DNA of 64,000 nt from Rhodobacteraceae bacterium EL129 (GTDB taxonomy: Bacteria > Pseudomonadota > Alphaproteobacteria > Rhodobacterales > Rhodobacteraceae), in assembly GCA_900313005.1 (NCBI GenBank), contig ONZJ01000002.1, positions 1,504,996 to 1,568,995 of the forward strand, given 5' to 3'. Shown here one piece after another: positions 33,798 through 43,044 of the stretch. Numbering within the stretch: the first letter of the stretch is position 1; each line of letters opens with the position of its first letter. The position numbers and the translations under genes are program-made. Under the pieces are notes generated by a model, which was not told the origin of the DNA, ran no database searches, and saw only the letters and a program-made list of their open reading frames with translations.

Positions 33798-34439
33798 ATG
33801 ACGAATAGACGTGGATTGCTGATCATTCTGTCGTCGCCCTCGGGGGCGGGCAAATCCACGTTGACCCGGCGGTTGCGGGCCTGGGACGCCTCTCTGAGTT
33901 TTTCGGTTTCGGCCACCACCCGAGCGCCGCGCGAAGGCGAAGTGGACGGTGTGGACTATCATTTCCTGAGCGATGCTCAGTTCCGTCAGGACGTGGCCGA
34001 GGGCGAGATGCTGGAACATGCCCATGTCTTTGGCAATTTCTACGGCTCGCCACGTCGCCCTGTGCAGGCTGCGATTGATCAGGGCCGCGACGTCCTTTTT
34101 GACATCGACTGGCAAGGCGCGCAGCAGATTGCAAACTCGGCGCTGCAGGCGCATGTCCTGTCGATCTTCCTGTTGCCACCCTCGATAGCCGAACTGCGTG
34201 CCCGTCTAGAAAAACGCGGACAGGACAGCGCCGAGGTGATTGCCAAGCGGATGCAGAAAAGCTGGGACGAGATTAGCCACTGGGACAGCTATGATTTTGT
34301 GCTGGTGAACGATGATCTGGACGAAACCGAAGCTCGTTTAAAATCCATCGTGACCGCAGCCCGGTTGCGCCGGTCGCAACAGCCCGGCCTGACCGATCAT
34401 GTGCGCGCCTTGCAATCGGAATTTCAGGAGACCCAATAG
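33798..34439 (+). CDS. gmk: Guanylate kinase
   Basis: Phosphorylates GMP to GDP using ATP. The 213-residue protein begins with the P-loop [10 protein letters not shown] at about residues 10-19. It has the GMP-binding [21 protein letters not shown] in part, and [16 protein letters not shown] and AGGG lie upstream of the ATG. The stop codon TAG directly abuts the start of the next gene (34440). Confidence 0.95.
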   Translation: MTNRRGLLIILSSPSGAGKSTLTRRLRAWDASLSFSVSATTRAPREGEVDGVDYHFLSDAQFRQDVAEGEMLEHAHVFGNFYGSPRRPVQAAIDQGRDVLFDIDWQGAQQIANSALQAHVLSIFLLPPSIAELRARLEKRGQDSAEVIAKRMQKSWDEISHWDSYDFVLVNDDLDETEARLKSIVTAARLRRSQQPGLTDHVRALQSEFQETQ

Positions 34440-34964
34440 ATGTTGTACGAATTGGACGGTGCGCGGCCTGAAACACCAACGGATGAAGATTTCTGGATCG
34501 CGCCTGGGTGCCACCTGATTGGCAAGGTGGTGCTGGAAACCGGCAGCTCGGTCTGGTTTGGCAGCACCCTGCGTGGCGACAATGAGGAAATCCGCGTGGG
34601 TGCCGGCTCAAACATCCAGGAAAACTGTGTGTTGCACACGGATATGGGGTATCCGCTGCAGATCGGGCAGGGCTGCACCATCGGTCACAAGGTGACGCTG
34701 CATGGCTGTACCCTGGGCAACAATGTCCTGATCGGCATGGGGGCTACGGTACTGAATGGCGCTGTGATTGGCGACAATTGCCTGATTGGGGCAGGGGCCT
34801 TGATCACCGAAGGCAAGGAGATCCCCGCAGAATCGCTGGTGATGGGCACGCCGGGCAAGGTGGTGCGGCCCTTGGATGAAGACGGCATCGCGGGTTTGAA
34901 ACGCAGTGCCCTGGGGTACCAAGACAACATGCGCCGCTTCCGGGCAGGTTTGCAGGCGCTTTAG
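34440..34964 (+). CDS. Gamma-class carbonic anhydrase-like hexapeptide protein
   Basis: A 174-residue left-handed beta-helix protein of the gamma carbonic anhydrase family: [57 protein letters not shown] in part, [12 protein letters not shown]. Zinc-ligand histidines are present ([13 protein letters not shown]). Family members hydrate CO2 or bind metals; activity is not guaranteed. It starts directly after the gmk stop, with no intergenic bases, and is followed after 3 bases by phoR. Confidence 0.88.
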   Translation: MLYELDGARPETPTDEDFWIAPGCHLIGKVVLETGSSVWFGSTLRGDNEEIRVGAGSNIQENCVLHTDMGYPLQIGQGCTIGHKVTLHGCTLGNNVLIGMGATVLNGAVIGDNCLIGAGALITEGKEIPAESLVMGTPGKVVRPLDEDGIAGLKRSALGYQDNMRRFRAGLQAL

Positions 34965-34967
34965 GCG

Positions 34968-36008
34968 ATGTCGGGCGAGGTTTTGGGCCCTGTCATCGCG
35001 GCGCTGCCCTATCCGACCGTGCTGGTCGGACAGGATGATCTGATTTTACATGCCAACGACCGGGCCACACAGTTGCTGGGAGGGCCAGTACGAGGCCGGC
35101 ATTTCATTGCAGTGTTGCGACAGCCGAACCTGCTGGACGCGATTGAAACCTGCCTGCGCGATGGCACTGACCAAGAGACGCAGTATCTGGGGAGTGCTGG
35201 CACTCAGGATACCAGCTTTGTCGTGAAATGCGCGCCCGTCGAGACATCCGAAGGCAGAGCGGCGCTGGTCACCTTTGAGGATATCACCCATCTGCAGCAA
35301 GCCATTCAGATGCGTCGTGACTTTGTGGCCAATGTCAGCCACGAGCTGCGCACCCCCCTGACTGCCCTGATGGGGTTTATTGAAACGCTCAAAGGTCCGG
35401 CGCGGGATGACCCCGCCGCCTCTGTGCGGTTCCTGGACATCATGCAATCCGAGGCCGGCCGTATGGAGCGACTGGTGCATGATCTTTTGTCTCTGAGCCG
35501 TGTAGAAGCGGAGGAACGTCGGCGCCCCACGACCATTTTGAACCTGGGCGAGACGATAAAGTCAGCCCTTCACACGTTGCGGTCATTGGCGTCGGAGACG
35601 GGAAATGAAATCACGCTCAGCGTACCGGAGCAGCCTGTGATGGTGCCTGCGGATGCGGATCAGATGACACAGGTGATGACCAATCTGGTTGAGAATGCGA
35701 TCAAGCACGGTGGCCCGGGCAAGCGTGTGGATATCGTGCTGAACCACATAGAGAATGCGCCGCTTGTCCGGGGGCCGGCCGCTGAAATCTCGGTTCGCGA
35801 TCAGGGGCCGGGGATTGAAACCGCCCATCTGTCCCGTCTGACCGAGCGATTTTACCGGATTGACACGCACCGCGCGCGCGAGACGGGCGGCACGGGATTG
35901 GGTCTGGCCATTGTGAAACATATCATCAACCGCCACCGAGGCCGTCTGCGGATCATCAGTGAGGTCGGGCAAGGCAGTACGTTTAAGGTGATCCTGCCCT
36001 TGGACTAG
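34968..36008 (+). CDS. phoR: Phosphate regulon sensor kinase PhoR, without transmembrane segment
   Basis: A 346-residue histidine kinase. A PAS domain covers residues 5-105, then HisKA with H125 (FVANVSHELRTPLTALMGF in part) and a HATPase domain (NLVENAIKHGG, VRDQGPGIE, GTGLGLAIVKHI). No N-terminal membrane helix is present, unlike E. coli PhoR, so contact with the Pst/PhoU complex would have to occur in the cytosol. The identity as PhoR follows from similarity (ERFYRIDTHRARETGGTGLG in part) and from its place ahead of pstSCAB-phoU-phoB. The start is 3 bases after the carbonic anhydrase gene. Confidence 0.88.
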   Translation: MSGEVLGPVIAALPYPTVLVGQDDLILHANDRATQLLGGPVRGRHFIAVLRQPNLLDAIETCLRDGTDQETQYLGSAGTQDTSFVVKCAPVETSEGRAALVTFEDITHLQQAIQMRRDFVANVSHELRTPLTALMGFIETLKGPARDDPAASVRFLDIMQSEAGRMERLVHDLLSLSRVEAEERRRPTTILNLGETIKSALHTLRSLASETGNEITLSVPEQPVMVPADADQMTQVMTNLVENAIKHGGPGKRVDIVLNHIENAPLVRGPAAEISVRDQGPGIETAHLSRLTERFYRIDTHRARETGGTGLGLAIVKHIINRHRGRLRIISEVGQGSTFKVILPLD

Positions 36009-36042
36009 GTTAAGGATTAGGGACAACCACAGGAGGACGATC

Positions 36043-36642
36043 ATGATGACCCCTGAGAAATTGCGCGAGATCTACGGTCCGCCTTCGCCACATGCCGCCG
36101 CCAAAGTGATAACGACCTTTGACCAGCATTGCCAGGCGTTTATCGAACACGCGCCGTTTCTCATCCTGGCAACATCGGATGGCAAAAACCTGGATGTATC
36201 GCCCAAAGGTGATCCAGCGGGGTTCGTTAAGGTCGAGACGGACCGAACGTTGCTCATTCCGGATCGGCCTGGAAACAACCGGATTGATGGCCTGTTGAAC
36301 ATTCTCAAGCACCCACAGGTGGCGCTGATTTTCATGATCCCCAATGTGACCGAAACGCTTCGGGTCAACGGCACCGCTGAAATCAGTGATGCGCCCGAGC
36401 TGTGTGAAAAGTTCCAGGTGAAGGGGCGCCATCCAAAGACAGTGCTGCGGATCACGGCAGACGAGATTTTCACCCATTGCGGCAAGGCACCGCTGCGGGC
36501 GGGATTGTGGACCCCCGACAGCTGGCCCAGCGAACGGCCCGTGGCCACGCTTTATGAAATGGTGCGAGATCATTCTCAGATGGACGTTGTGTCTACTGAA
36601 CAATCCTATGCGGACGAGCGGTACCAAAAGACATTGTATTGA
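36043..36642 (+). CDS. FMN-binding pyridoxamine 5'-phosphate oxidase-like protein
   Basis: A 199-residue split-barrel flavin-binding protein: FLILATSDGKNLDVSPKGDPAGFVKV in part, IPDRPGNNRIDGLLNIL in part, LRVNGTAEISD. It resembles the MSMEG_1061 subfamily of PPOX-like proteins. AGGAGG is just upstream of ATG 36043; a second ATG is adjacent. It sits between phoR and the Pho box before pstS. No link to phosphate metabolism is known to me, so its place inside the pho cluster is unexplained. Confidence 0.82.
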   Translation: MMTPEKLREIYGPPSPHAAAKVITTFDQHCQAFIEHAPFLILATSDGKNLDVSPKGDPAGFVKVETDRTLLIPDRPGNNRIDGLLNILKHPQVALIFMIPNVTETLRVNGTAEISDAPELCEKFQVKGRHPKTVLRITADEIFTHCGKAPLRAGLWTPDSWPSERPVATLYEMVRDHSQMDVVSTEQSYADERYQKTLY

Positions 36643-36662
36643 TAGGCCTTTATCAAACTTAA

Positions 36663-36741
36663 TATTGATTAATATCAATAGCATAAACGCAACTATTAAA
36701 GTCCAATTGGACCGATATGTCGGGGAGCTACGTCTGCTCCC
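36663..36741. repeat. Set of short inverted repeats upstream of pstS
   Basis: TATTGAT-taat-ATCAATA (36663-36680), the 12-bp palindrome GTCCAATTGGAC (36701-36712) and GGGAGC-tacgtct-GCTCCC (36723-36741) follow each other in the AT-rich gap. The last may be a weak transcription stop without a T-run; the others may be operators. Confidence 0.45.
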
Positions 36742-36748
36742 TCAGCCA

Positions 36749-36766
36749 GTGTCATTAAACTGTTAC
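36749..36766 (+). promoter_or_regulatory. Pho box upstream of pstS
   Basis: GTGTCAT-taaa-CTGTTAC matches the PhoB direct-repeat consensus (CTGTCAT, 4 bases, CTGTCAT) with few deviations: one in the first half and two in the second. It lies about 100 bases upstream of the pstS start, so phosphate-starvation induction by PhoB (encoded at 42352) is likely. Confidence 0.75.
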
Positions 36767-36863
36767 ATAAGTTTAACAAAAGCGTCGTTGAGCCGCATTA
36801 GACAGCGACTCACGCAAGGGCCGATTCGCGGTCTTTGCACCAATGACACTTAGGAGAGACCTT

Positions 36864-37922
36864 ATGTCCTTCACCACTTCATCCACATCTGTTCTGGCTG
36901 TTTTGGCCCTCACAGCGGGCGCTGCCGCAGCCCGTGACAATGTTCAGGTGGCCGGTTCGTCCACCGTGCTGCCCTATGCCTCGATCGTGGCGGAAGCCTT
37001 TGGCGAAAACTTTGACTTCCCAACACCGGTTGTGGAATCAGGCGGATCGTCCGCCGGATTGAAACGCTTTTGCGAAGGGGTGGGGGAAAACACCATCGAC
37101 ATCGCCAATGCTTCGCGTCAGATCCGCGACCGTGAAATCAAAGCCTGCGCCGACAATGGCGTGACCGACATCATCGAAGTGCGTATCGGCTATGACGGCA
37201 TCGTGTTCGCCAGTCAGAAATCCGGCCCGGGCTTCACCGCCTTTGAGGCGGCGGATCTGTTCAACGCCCTGTCGCCCAAGGTGGTGATCGACGGTGCGCT
37301 GGTCGACAATCCCTATACCAAATGGTCAGACTTCAACGCCGATCTGCCCGCAGTCGAGATTGCAGCCTTTATTCCCGGCACCAAGCACGGCACACGGGAA
37401 GTGTTTGAAGAAAAGGTGTTGGTCGAGGGCTGCAAGGACACAGGCGCCTATGACATGCTGCTGGCCATGGCAGAGGGCGATGACGACAAAGCCAAGAAGA
37501 AAGCTGCCAAGAAAGCCTGTTACGCGGTGCGCACGGACGGTAAATCGGTCGACATTGATGGTGATTACACCGAAACACTGGCCCGGATCGACAGCAACTC
37601 GGATGGCATCGGGGTCTTTGGCCTGGCCTTTTACGAGAACAACACTGACACGCTAAAAGTGGCCACCATGGGCGCGGTTGAACCGACGACCGAAAGCATC
37701 GCATCCGGCGAGTACCCGGTGTCGCGGCCGCTGTTTTTCTACATCAAGCAGGCACACCTGGGTGTTATCCCGGGTTTGAAAGAGTTCGCCGAGTTCTTCG
37801 TGAGCGATGAAATTGCCGGCCCGGATGGACCTTTGGCCGAATACGGTCTGGTGTCGGACCCAGCGCTGGAAAGCACACAAGAGATCGTCTTGGACGAGAT
37901 CACGATGGGCAGCGGCAGCTGA
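36864..37922 (+). CDS. pstS: Phosphate ABC transporter substrate-binding protein PstS
   Basis: A 352-residue periplasmic phosphate-binding protein. A signal peptide spans about residues 1-24, ending near AAAARDN. The phosphate-binding motifs VAGSSTVLPY near residue 31, ESGGSSAGLKRFCEG and IDIANASRQI are visible. A lysine-rich insertion (DDDKAKKKAAKKAC) is typical of alphaproteobacterial PstS. AGGAGAG lies 6 bases upstream of the ATG. It is first in the pstSCAB-phoU-phoB operon. Confidence 0.94.
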   Translation: MSFTTSSTSVLAVLALTAGAAAARDNVQVAGSSTVLPYASIVAEAFGENFDFPTPVVESGGSSAGLKRFCEGVGENTIDIANASRQIRDREIKACADNGVTDIIEVRIGYDGIVFASQKSGPGFTAFEAADLFNALSPKVVIDGALVDNPYTKWSDFNADLPAVEIAAFIPGTKHGTREVFEEKVLVEGCKDTGAYDMLLAMAEGDDDKAKKKAAKKACYAVRTDGKSVDIDGDYTETLARIDSNSDGIGVFGLAFYENNTDTLKVATMGAVEPTTESIASGEYPVSRPLFFYIKQAHLGVIPGLKEFAEFFVSDEIAGPDGPLAEYGLVSDPALESTQEIVLDEITMGSGS

Positions 37923-37982
37923 CCTGACACGATAAGAAGGGTGGCGTGCGCGCCATCCTTTGATCCTCGCGGAGACGAAGAC

Positions 37983-39446
37983 ATGCCTGCACTCTGGCTT
38001 TTGCTGATCCTCATTTTGCTCGGCGTTATCGGCTACGTCGTGGGTCGTGCCCGTGCCGTGCGTTCGGCAGGGGGCAATGTCAGCGATTTGCACTCTTTGC
38101 CCAACCACTACGGTAGTTTTGTTGCGTTGAGTGTAGTGGTGCCAGCGTTGACGGTGATGCTGATCTGGCTGCTGGCGCAACCGCTAGTGTTGAATGCGAT
38201 CGTTTCAACTGATTTTCCGGTTGTCGCCATCCCGGAAAACGCATCGGTTGATCTGGTCATGAGCGATGTGCGCCGGATCGCCGAGGGGCTGGATAAGGCC
38301 GAAGCACAAGGCGTGCTGGACCAATCGCCGTTGAACACTATCGCTGATGACGCAGGTGCTCTGCGCGGGATGTTGGCAGGCGTCGGGGTGGCACTTGGGG
38401 CCGATGTGACCCCTGAGGTGCTCAGCGCGTCGCAAAGCTATCGCGCGCTGGCTGCATCCGGGCAGGGGATGATGACAGGCCTCGTGCTGCTGGTGGCGCT
38501 TGTCGGATTTGCCTATGCGATTCGACGCACGCACAAAGAGTTCCGCGCCCGCAATGTGGTCGAAGCCGGGATCAAAACCCTACTGATCTTTGCGGCGTCC
38601 ATCGCCATTCTGACCACCATCGGCATTGTATTGTCGCTGATCTTCAACACCCTCCACTTCTTTCGCCTGCATCCGGCCTCGGATTTTTTCCAGGGGTTGG
38701 TTTGGGCGCCTAGCTTTGGCGGCGGATCGGAGCTGGGCGTTTTGCCGCTGCTTTGGGGGACGCTTTACATATCGCTGATTGCGCTGATCGTGGCCGTGCC
38801 CGTCGGGCTGTTTGCGGCGATCTACCTATCGGAATATGCGACACCCGGCGTGCGTGCCTTTGCCAAGCCACTGATCGAAATCCTCGCCGGTATTCCCACC
38901 ATCGTCTACGGCCTTTTTGCTCTGCTTACAGTGGGGCCGATGTTGATGAGTGTCTTTGGTCGTGATGGTCTGGGCTGGATGCAAGCGGGCACAGCGGTGA
39001 TCACAGCTGGGCTGGTCATGGGCATCATGCTGATCCCCTTTGTCAGCTCGCTCAGCGACGATATCATCAATGCGGTTCCGCAGTCACTGCGCGATGGGTC
39101 TTATGCCCTGGGCTCCACCCAATCCGAAACAATCCGCCAGGTGGTTCTGCCTGCTGCCTTGCCGGGCATTGTGGGGGCTATTTTGCTGGCCGCCAGCCGT
39201 GCCATCGGCGAGACGATGATTGTTGTACTGGGGGCAGGGGCCGCGGCCCGGCTGGATCTTAACCCTTTCGAGGCAATGACCACCGTCACCGCCAAGATCG
39301 TCAGCCAGTTGACGGGAGATGCTGATTTTGCGTCACCCGAGGCGCTGGTCGCCTTCGCGCTTGGCATGACGCTTTTTGTTATCACCTTGGCGCTGAACGT
39401 CGTCGCACTGATGATTGTGCGCACATACCGGGAGCAATATGAATGA
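37983..39446 (+). CDS. pstC: Phosphate ABC transporter permease PstC
   Basis: Inner-membrane permease of 487 residues. An extended N-terminal region (about residues 1-230, with three extra hydrophobic helices and a periplasmic stretch) is typical of the alphaproteobacterial form (PF12501-like). The permease domain proper has the coupling loop LGSTQSETIRQVVLPAALPGI in part and SRAIGETMIVVLGAG. ATG 37983 has GGAGA upstream; an in-frame codon at 37941 has no support. The stop overlaps pstA (ATGA). Confidence 0.93.
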   Translation: MPALWLLLILILLGVIGYVVGRARAVRSAGGNVSDLHSLPNHYGSFVALSVVVPALTVMLIWLLAQPLVLNAIVSTDFPVVAIPENASVDLVMSDVRRIAEGLDKAEAQGVLDQSPLNTIADDAGALRGMLAGVGVALGADVTPEVLSASQSYRALAASGQGMMTGLVLLVALVGFAYAIRRTHKEFRARNVVEAGIKTLLIFAASIAILTTIGIVLSLIFNTLHFFRLHPASDFFQGLVWAPSFGGGSELGVLPLLWGTLYISLIALIVAVPVGLFAAIYLSEYATPGVRAFAKPLIEILAGIPTIVYGLFALLTVGPMLMSVFGRDGLGWMQAGTAVITAGLVMGIMLIPFVSSLSDDIINAVPQSLRDGSYALGSTQSETIRQVVLPAALPGIVGAILLAASRAIGETMIVVLGAGAAARLDLNPFEAMTTVTAKIVSQLTGDADFASPEALVAFALGMTLFVITLALNVVALMIVRTYREQYE

Positions 39447-40780
39447 GTGACGTGATGTCCAATCCGGGTCGTGGGTTGCAGACCCAGGATGCCCGCGCCC
39501 GCCGCCGTCACCGCGCCGAGGTTCGGTTTCGCGCCTACGGTGTGATGGCCATTGCCACAGGGCTGATCTTGCTCGTCATCTTGCTGGGCACGATCGTGTC
39601 AAACGGCACAGGTGCCTTTCGTCAGGCGTTTGTGGAGATCGACGTTTATCTGGACCCGGCCAAACTGGATAAAAAGGGCAACCGCGACATTGCAGACATC
39701 AAGAAGGTTTCGACCTTCGGTTATGCCCCTTTGGCGCAACAGGCGCTGCTGGCCGAGATCGAAGCGCGCGGGATTGAGACGCCGTTGCGCAAGGCCAAGG
39801 AGATGAAGAACCTGTTGTCGAGCTCCGCAGCGGCGCAGATGCGCGATCTGGTGATTGCGCAACCGGAAATGATTGGTCAGACTGTTTCGTTCCGGCTGTT
39901 GGCCTCGTCCCGGGTGGATGGCTATCTGAAGGGGCGGGTGATGCGTGAAAACATCGCCAAAGACAAAAATATATCCGTGGAGCAACTAGACCTGACCGAC
40001 GCGTTGATCCAGGCCGGGGTGATCACAAGTGGATTCAACATGGCCTTTATCACGGGCTCGGATGCCTCTGAGAGCCGACCTGAGCAAGCGGGCATCGGTG
40101 TGTCCATGTTGGGATCTTTGTTCATGATGGTGGTGGTGCTTGTTCTCAGCTTGCCTATCGGAGTTGCGGCCTCGATCTACCTGGAGGAATTCGCGCCGAA
40201 AAACCGCCTGACCGATCTGATCGAGGTGAATATTTCGAACCTCGCGGCGGTGCCGTCTATTGTGTTTGGCATTCTGGGGCTGGCCGTGTTCATCCAGTTT
40301 GCCCATTTGCCGCAGTCTGCCCCGCTGGTGGGCGGCTTGGTTCTGACACTGATGACCCTGCCGACGGTCATCATTTCAACGCGCGCCGCGCTGAAGGCCG
40401 TACCGCCCTCCATTCGGGATGCGGCACTGGGGGTCGGGGCCTCCAAGATGCAATCGGTGTTTCACCATGTGCTGCCGCTGGCGATGCCGGGCATTCTGAC
40501 GGGCACGATCCTGGGGCTTGCGCAGGCCTTGGGGGAAACCGCCCCGCTGCTGCTGATTGGCATGGTGGGCTATGTAGCCACGAACTATCCGGGTGGTCTG
40601 GCTTCGGGCTTTCTGGATCCGAATTCCGCCATGCCGGCGCAAATCTACGAATGGGCCAAGCGGGCCGATCCCGCTTTCTATGAACGCGCCTGGGGCGGGA
40701 TCATGATCCTGCTCGCGTTCCTTTTGATGATGAACATCATCGCAATCCTGCTGCGCCGCCGCTTTGAGCGCAGGTGGTAG
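39443..40780 (+). CDS. pstA: Phosphate ABC transporter permease PstA
   Basis: Inner-membrane permease of 445 residues. The N-terminal DUF3333 domain (one transmembrane helix and a large periplasmic region up to about residue 210) is followed by the six-helix permease domain with YLEEFAPKNRLTDLIEVNI in part, AALGVGASKMQSVFHHVLP in part, and GETAPLLLIG. The first four bases overlap pstC, so translation is coupled. Confidence 0.93.
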   Translation: MSDVMSNPGRGLQTQDARARRRHRAEVRFRAYGVMAIATGLILLVILLGTIVSNGTGAFRQAFVEIDVYLDPAKLDKKGNRDIADIKKVSTFGYAPLAQQALLAEIEARGIETPLRKAKEMKNLLSSSAAAQMRDLVIAQPEMIGQTVSFRLLASSRVDGYLKGRVMRENIAKDKNISVEQLDLTDALIQAGVITSGFNMAFITGSDASESRPEQAGIGVSMLGSLFMMVVVLVLSLPIGVAASIYLEEFAPKNRLTDLIEVNISNLAAVPSIVFGILGLAVFIQFAHLPQSAPLVGGLVLTLMTLPTVIISTRAALKAVPPSIRDAALGVGASKMQSVFHHVLPLAMPGILTGTILGLAQALGETAPLLLIGMVGYVATNYPGGLASGFLDPNSAMPAQIYEWAKRADPAFYERAWGGIMILLAFLLMMNIIAILLRRRFERRW

Positions 40781-40799
40781 ACCTGCAAGGACCTAAAAG

Positions 40800-41597
40800 A
40801 TGTATGACATGAACAAGCAAGAGACTGCTGTGACCCAAAAAGAGATCAAATTCTCGGCACGCGATGTGCAGGTGTATTATGGCGACGCCCATGCCATCAA
40901 GGATGTCAGCGTCGAGCTGGAAGACAAGACGGTGACTGCCTTTATCGGGCCATCGGGTTGCGGCAAATCCAGCTTTCTGCGGTGCCTGAATCGCATGAAC
41001 GACACGATTGATATCTGCCGGGTCGAGGGGGATATCAAACTTGATGGTGAAGACATCTATCACAAGGCGGTCGATCCGGTGCAGCTGCGCGCGCGGGTCG
41101 GGATGGTGTTCCAGAAACCCAATCCATTTCCCAAATCCATCTATGACAATGTAGCCTATGGCCCGCGCATTCACGGTCTGGCGCGCACCAAGGCCGACCT
41201 GGACGAGATTGTCGAAAAGGCTCTGCGGCGCGGCGCGATCTGGGACGAGGTCAAAGATCGCTTGTCCGCCCCCGGCACAGGTCTGTCCGGGGGGCAGCAG
41301 CAACGGCTGTGCATTGCGCGGGCCGTGGCGACCGAGCCGGAAGTTCTGTTGATGGACGAGCCCTGTTCGGCCCTGGATCCGATTGCAACAGCACAGGTGG
41401 AAGAGCTTATAGATGAGCTGCGCAAAAGCTATTCGCTTGTCATCGTGACCCATTCCATGCAGCAGGCCGCGCGGGTCAGCCAGAAGACTGCGTTTTTCCA
41501 TTTGGGATCCCTGGTGGAATACGGCGAAACCGCGCAGATATTTACCAACCCGGTTGATGAGCGCACCGAAAGCTATATCACCGGACGTATCGGGTAA
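40800..41597 (+). CDS. pstB: Phosphate ABC transporter ATP-binding protein PstB
   Basis: ATPase subunit of 265 residues. It has Walker [10 protein letters not shown], the Q-loop [18 protein letters not shown] in part, the ABC signature [14 protein letters not shown], Walker [14 protein letters not shown] and the switch histidine VTHSM. AAGGA lies 8 bases upstream of ATG 40800; the ATG three codons later is an alternative. Confidence 0.95.
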   Translation: MYDMNKQETAVTQKEIKFSARDVQVYYGDAHAIKDVSVELEDKTVTAFIGPSGCGKSSFLRCLNRMNDTIDICRVEGDIKLDGEDIYHKAVDPVQLRARVGMVFQKPNPFPKSIYDNVAYGPRIHGLARTKADLDEIVEKALRRGAIWDEVKDRLSAPGTGLSGGQQQRLCIARAVATEPEVLLMDEPCSALDPIATAQVEELIDELRKSYSLVIVTHSMQQAARVSQKTAFFHLGSLVEYGETAQIFTNPVDERTESYITGRIG

Positions 41598-41608
41598 GGA
41601 GCATGACG

Positions 41609-42331
41609 ATGACCGACGGGCATATCGCAACGGCCTTTGATCGCGACCTTGAGGATATTCAGGCGCAAATCATGAAAATGGGCGGGCTGGTCGAGCAAGC
41701 TATCCAACACGCCATGCAATCCCTGCACATGCGCGACGAGGCGTTGGCCGAAGAGGTGCGTAGCCAAGACAAAGCCATTGATGCAATGGAAGAACAGGTC
41801 AACGAGGCCGTGGCCCGGATGATCGCCCTGCGCGCGCCCACGGCCATTGATTTGCGATTGGCCCTGTCCGTGCTGAAAATCTCAGGCAATCTTGAGCGCA
41901 TCGGTGACTATGCCAAGAACATGGCCAAACGTACCACGGTGCTGAGCCAAATGCCTGCGATCAACGGCTCAACTTCGGCCTTGCGACGCATGTCGCGCGA
42001 GGTGGAAGGGATGCTGAAAAGTGCACTGGATGCCTATATTCACCGCGATGCGGATTTGGCCCAGGCTGTGCTGGCGCAAGATCATGACGTGGATCAAATG
42101 TACAATGCGCTGTTCCGGGAATTTCTGACCTTCATGATGGAAGATCCACGCAACATCACGCCCTGCATGCACCTGCATTTCATCGCCAAGAATACCGAAC
42201 GTATGGGGGATCATGTGACCTCGATTGCCGAACAGGTAATCTATCTGGTCACGGGAGAGATGCCAGATACACCGCGGGTGAAGATGGACAAGACGTCAAC
42301 CGACCCTGATATCGCTCCGGCTTCGACCTGA
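41609..42331 (+). CDS. phoU: Phosphate transport regulator PhoU
   Basis: Cytoplasmic regulator of 240 residues with two three-helix PhoU domains. The metal-binding motifs are visible: ERIGDYAKNMAKR in the first half and NTERMGDHVTSIAEQ in the second. It dampens Pst transport and PhoR signalling when phosphate is plentiful. AAGGAG lies 7 bases upstream of ATG 41609; the ATG at 41603 is too close to that site. Confidence 0.94.
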   Translation: MTDGHIATAFDRDLEDIQAQIMKMGGLVEQAIQHAMQSLHMRDEALAEEVRSQDKAIDAMEEQVNEAVARMIALRAPTAIDLRLALSVLKISGNLERIGDYAKNMAKRTTVLSQMPAINGSTSALRRMSREVEGMLKSALDAYIHRDADLAQAVLAQDHDVDQMYNALFREFLTFMMEDPRNITPCMHLHFIAKNTERMGDHVTSIAEQVIYLVTGEMPDTPRVKMDKTSTDPDIAPAST

Positions 42332-42351
42332 CCCTTAAGCGTGCCTTTGCC

Positions 42352-43041
42352 ATGACCTCCGCTAAACCCACCGTTCTGATCGTCGAAGATGAACCCGCCC
42401 AGCGGGAAGTCCTGCGCTATAACCTGGAGGCCGAAGGCTATGCCGTTTCTTGTGCCGAGAATGGCGAGGAAGCTTTGCTGATGGTCCAAGAAGGGGCGCC
42501 GGATCTGATCGTGCTTGATTGGATGTTGCCCAATGTGTCGGGCATCGAGGTCTGCCGACAACTCAAAATGCGTGGCGAGACCAAGGCTATTCCGGTCATC
42601 ATGCTGTCCGCCCGGTCCGAGGAAGTCGACCGGGTCCGGGGATTGGAGACAGGTGCGGATGACTATGTCATCAAGCCCTATTCCGTGGCTGAACTCATGG
42701 CCCGCGTGCGTACTCAGCTGCGTCGTGTGAGACCGACGGCCGTGGGAGAGCAGTTGACCTACCAAGACATCGTCCTGGATGCCGAGACCTACCGTGTGAC
42801 GCGTGGTGACAACGAAATCAAACTGGGCCCAACCGAATTTCGGCTGCTTTCGACCTTCATGGAAAAGCCCGGTCGCGTGTACAGCCGCGATCAATTGCTG
42901 GACCGGGTGTGGGGGCGCGACATCTATGTGGATACCCGAACGGTTGACGTGCATATTGGGCGGCTACGTAAGGCGCTCACGCGACATGGCGGAGACGATC
43001 CGTTGCGCACGGTGCGCGGTGCGGGCTACGCACTGGGCTGA
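42352..43041 (+). CDS. phoB: Phosphate regulon response regulator PhoB
   Basis: OmpR-family activator of 229 residues. The receiver domain has phospho-acceptor D56 (IVLDWMLPNVSG), acidic residues in IVEDE and the lysine in VIKPYS. The C-terminal winged helix carries RLLSTFMEKPGRVYSRDQLLD in part, and TVDVHIGRLRKAL. It probably binds the Pho box at 36749 and activates its own operon. It ends 3 bases before a convergent LysR gene. Confidence 0.95.
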   Translation: MTSAKPTVLIVEDEPAQREVLRYNLEAEGYAVSCAENGEEALLMVQEGAPDLIVLDWMLPNVSGIEVCRQLKMRGETKAIPVIMLSARSEEVDRVRGLETGADDYVIKPYSVAELMARVRTQLRRVRPTAVGEQLTYQDIVLDAETYRVTRGDNEIKLGPTEFRLLSTFMEKPGRVYSRDQLLDRVWGRDIYVDTRTVDVHIGRLRKALTRHGGDDPLRTVRGAGYALG

Positions 43042-43044
43042 ACC

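Noticed and set aside
36663..36741. Strong terminator between the PPOX-like gene and pstS
   Set aside because: The GC hairpin at 36723-36741 has no T-run and the other repeats are AT-rich palindromes, so only short inverted repeats are recorded.
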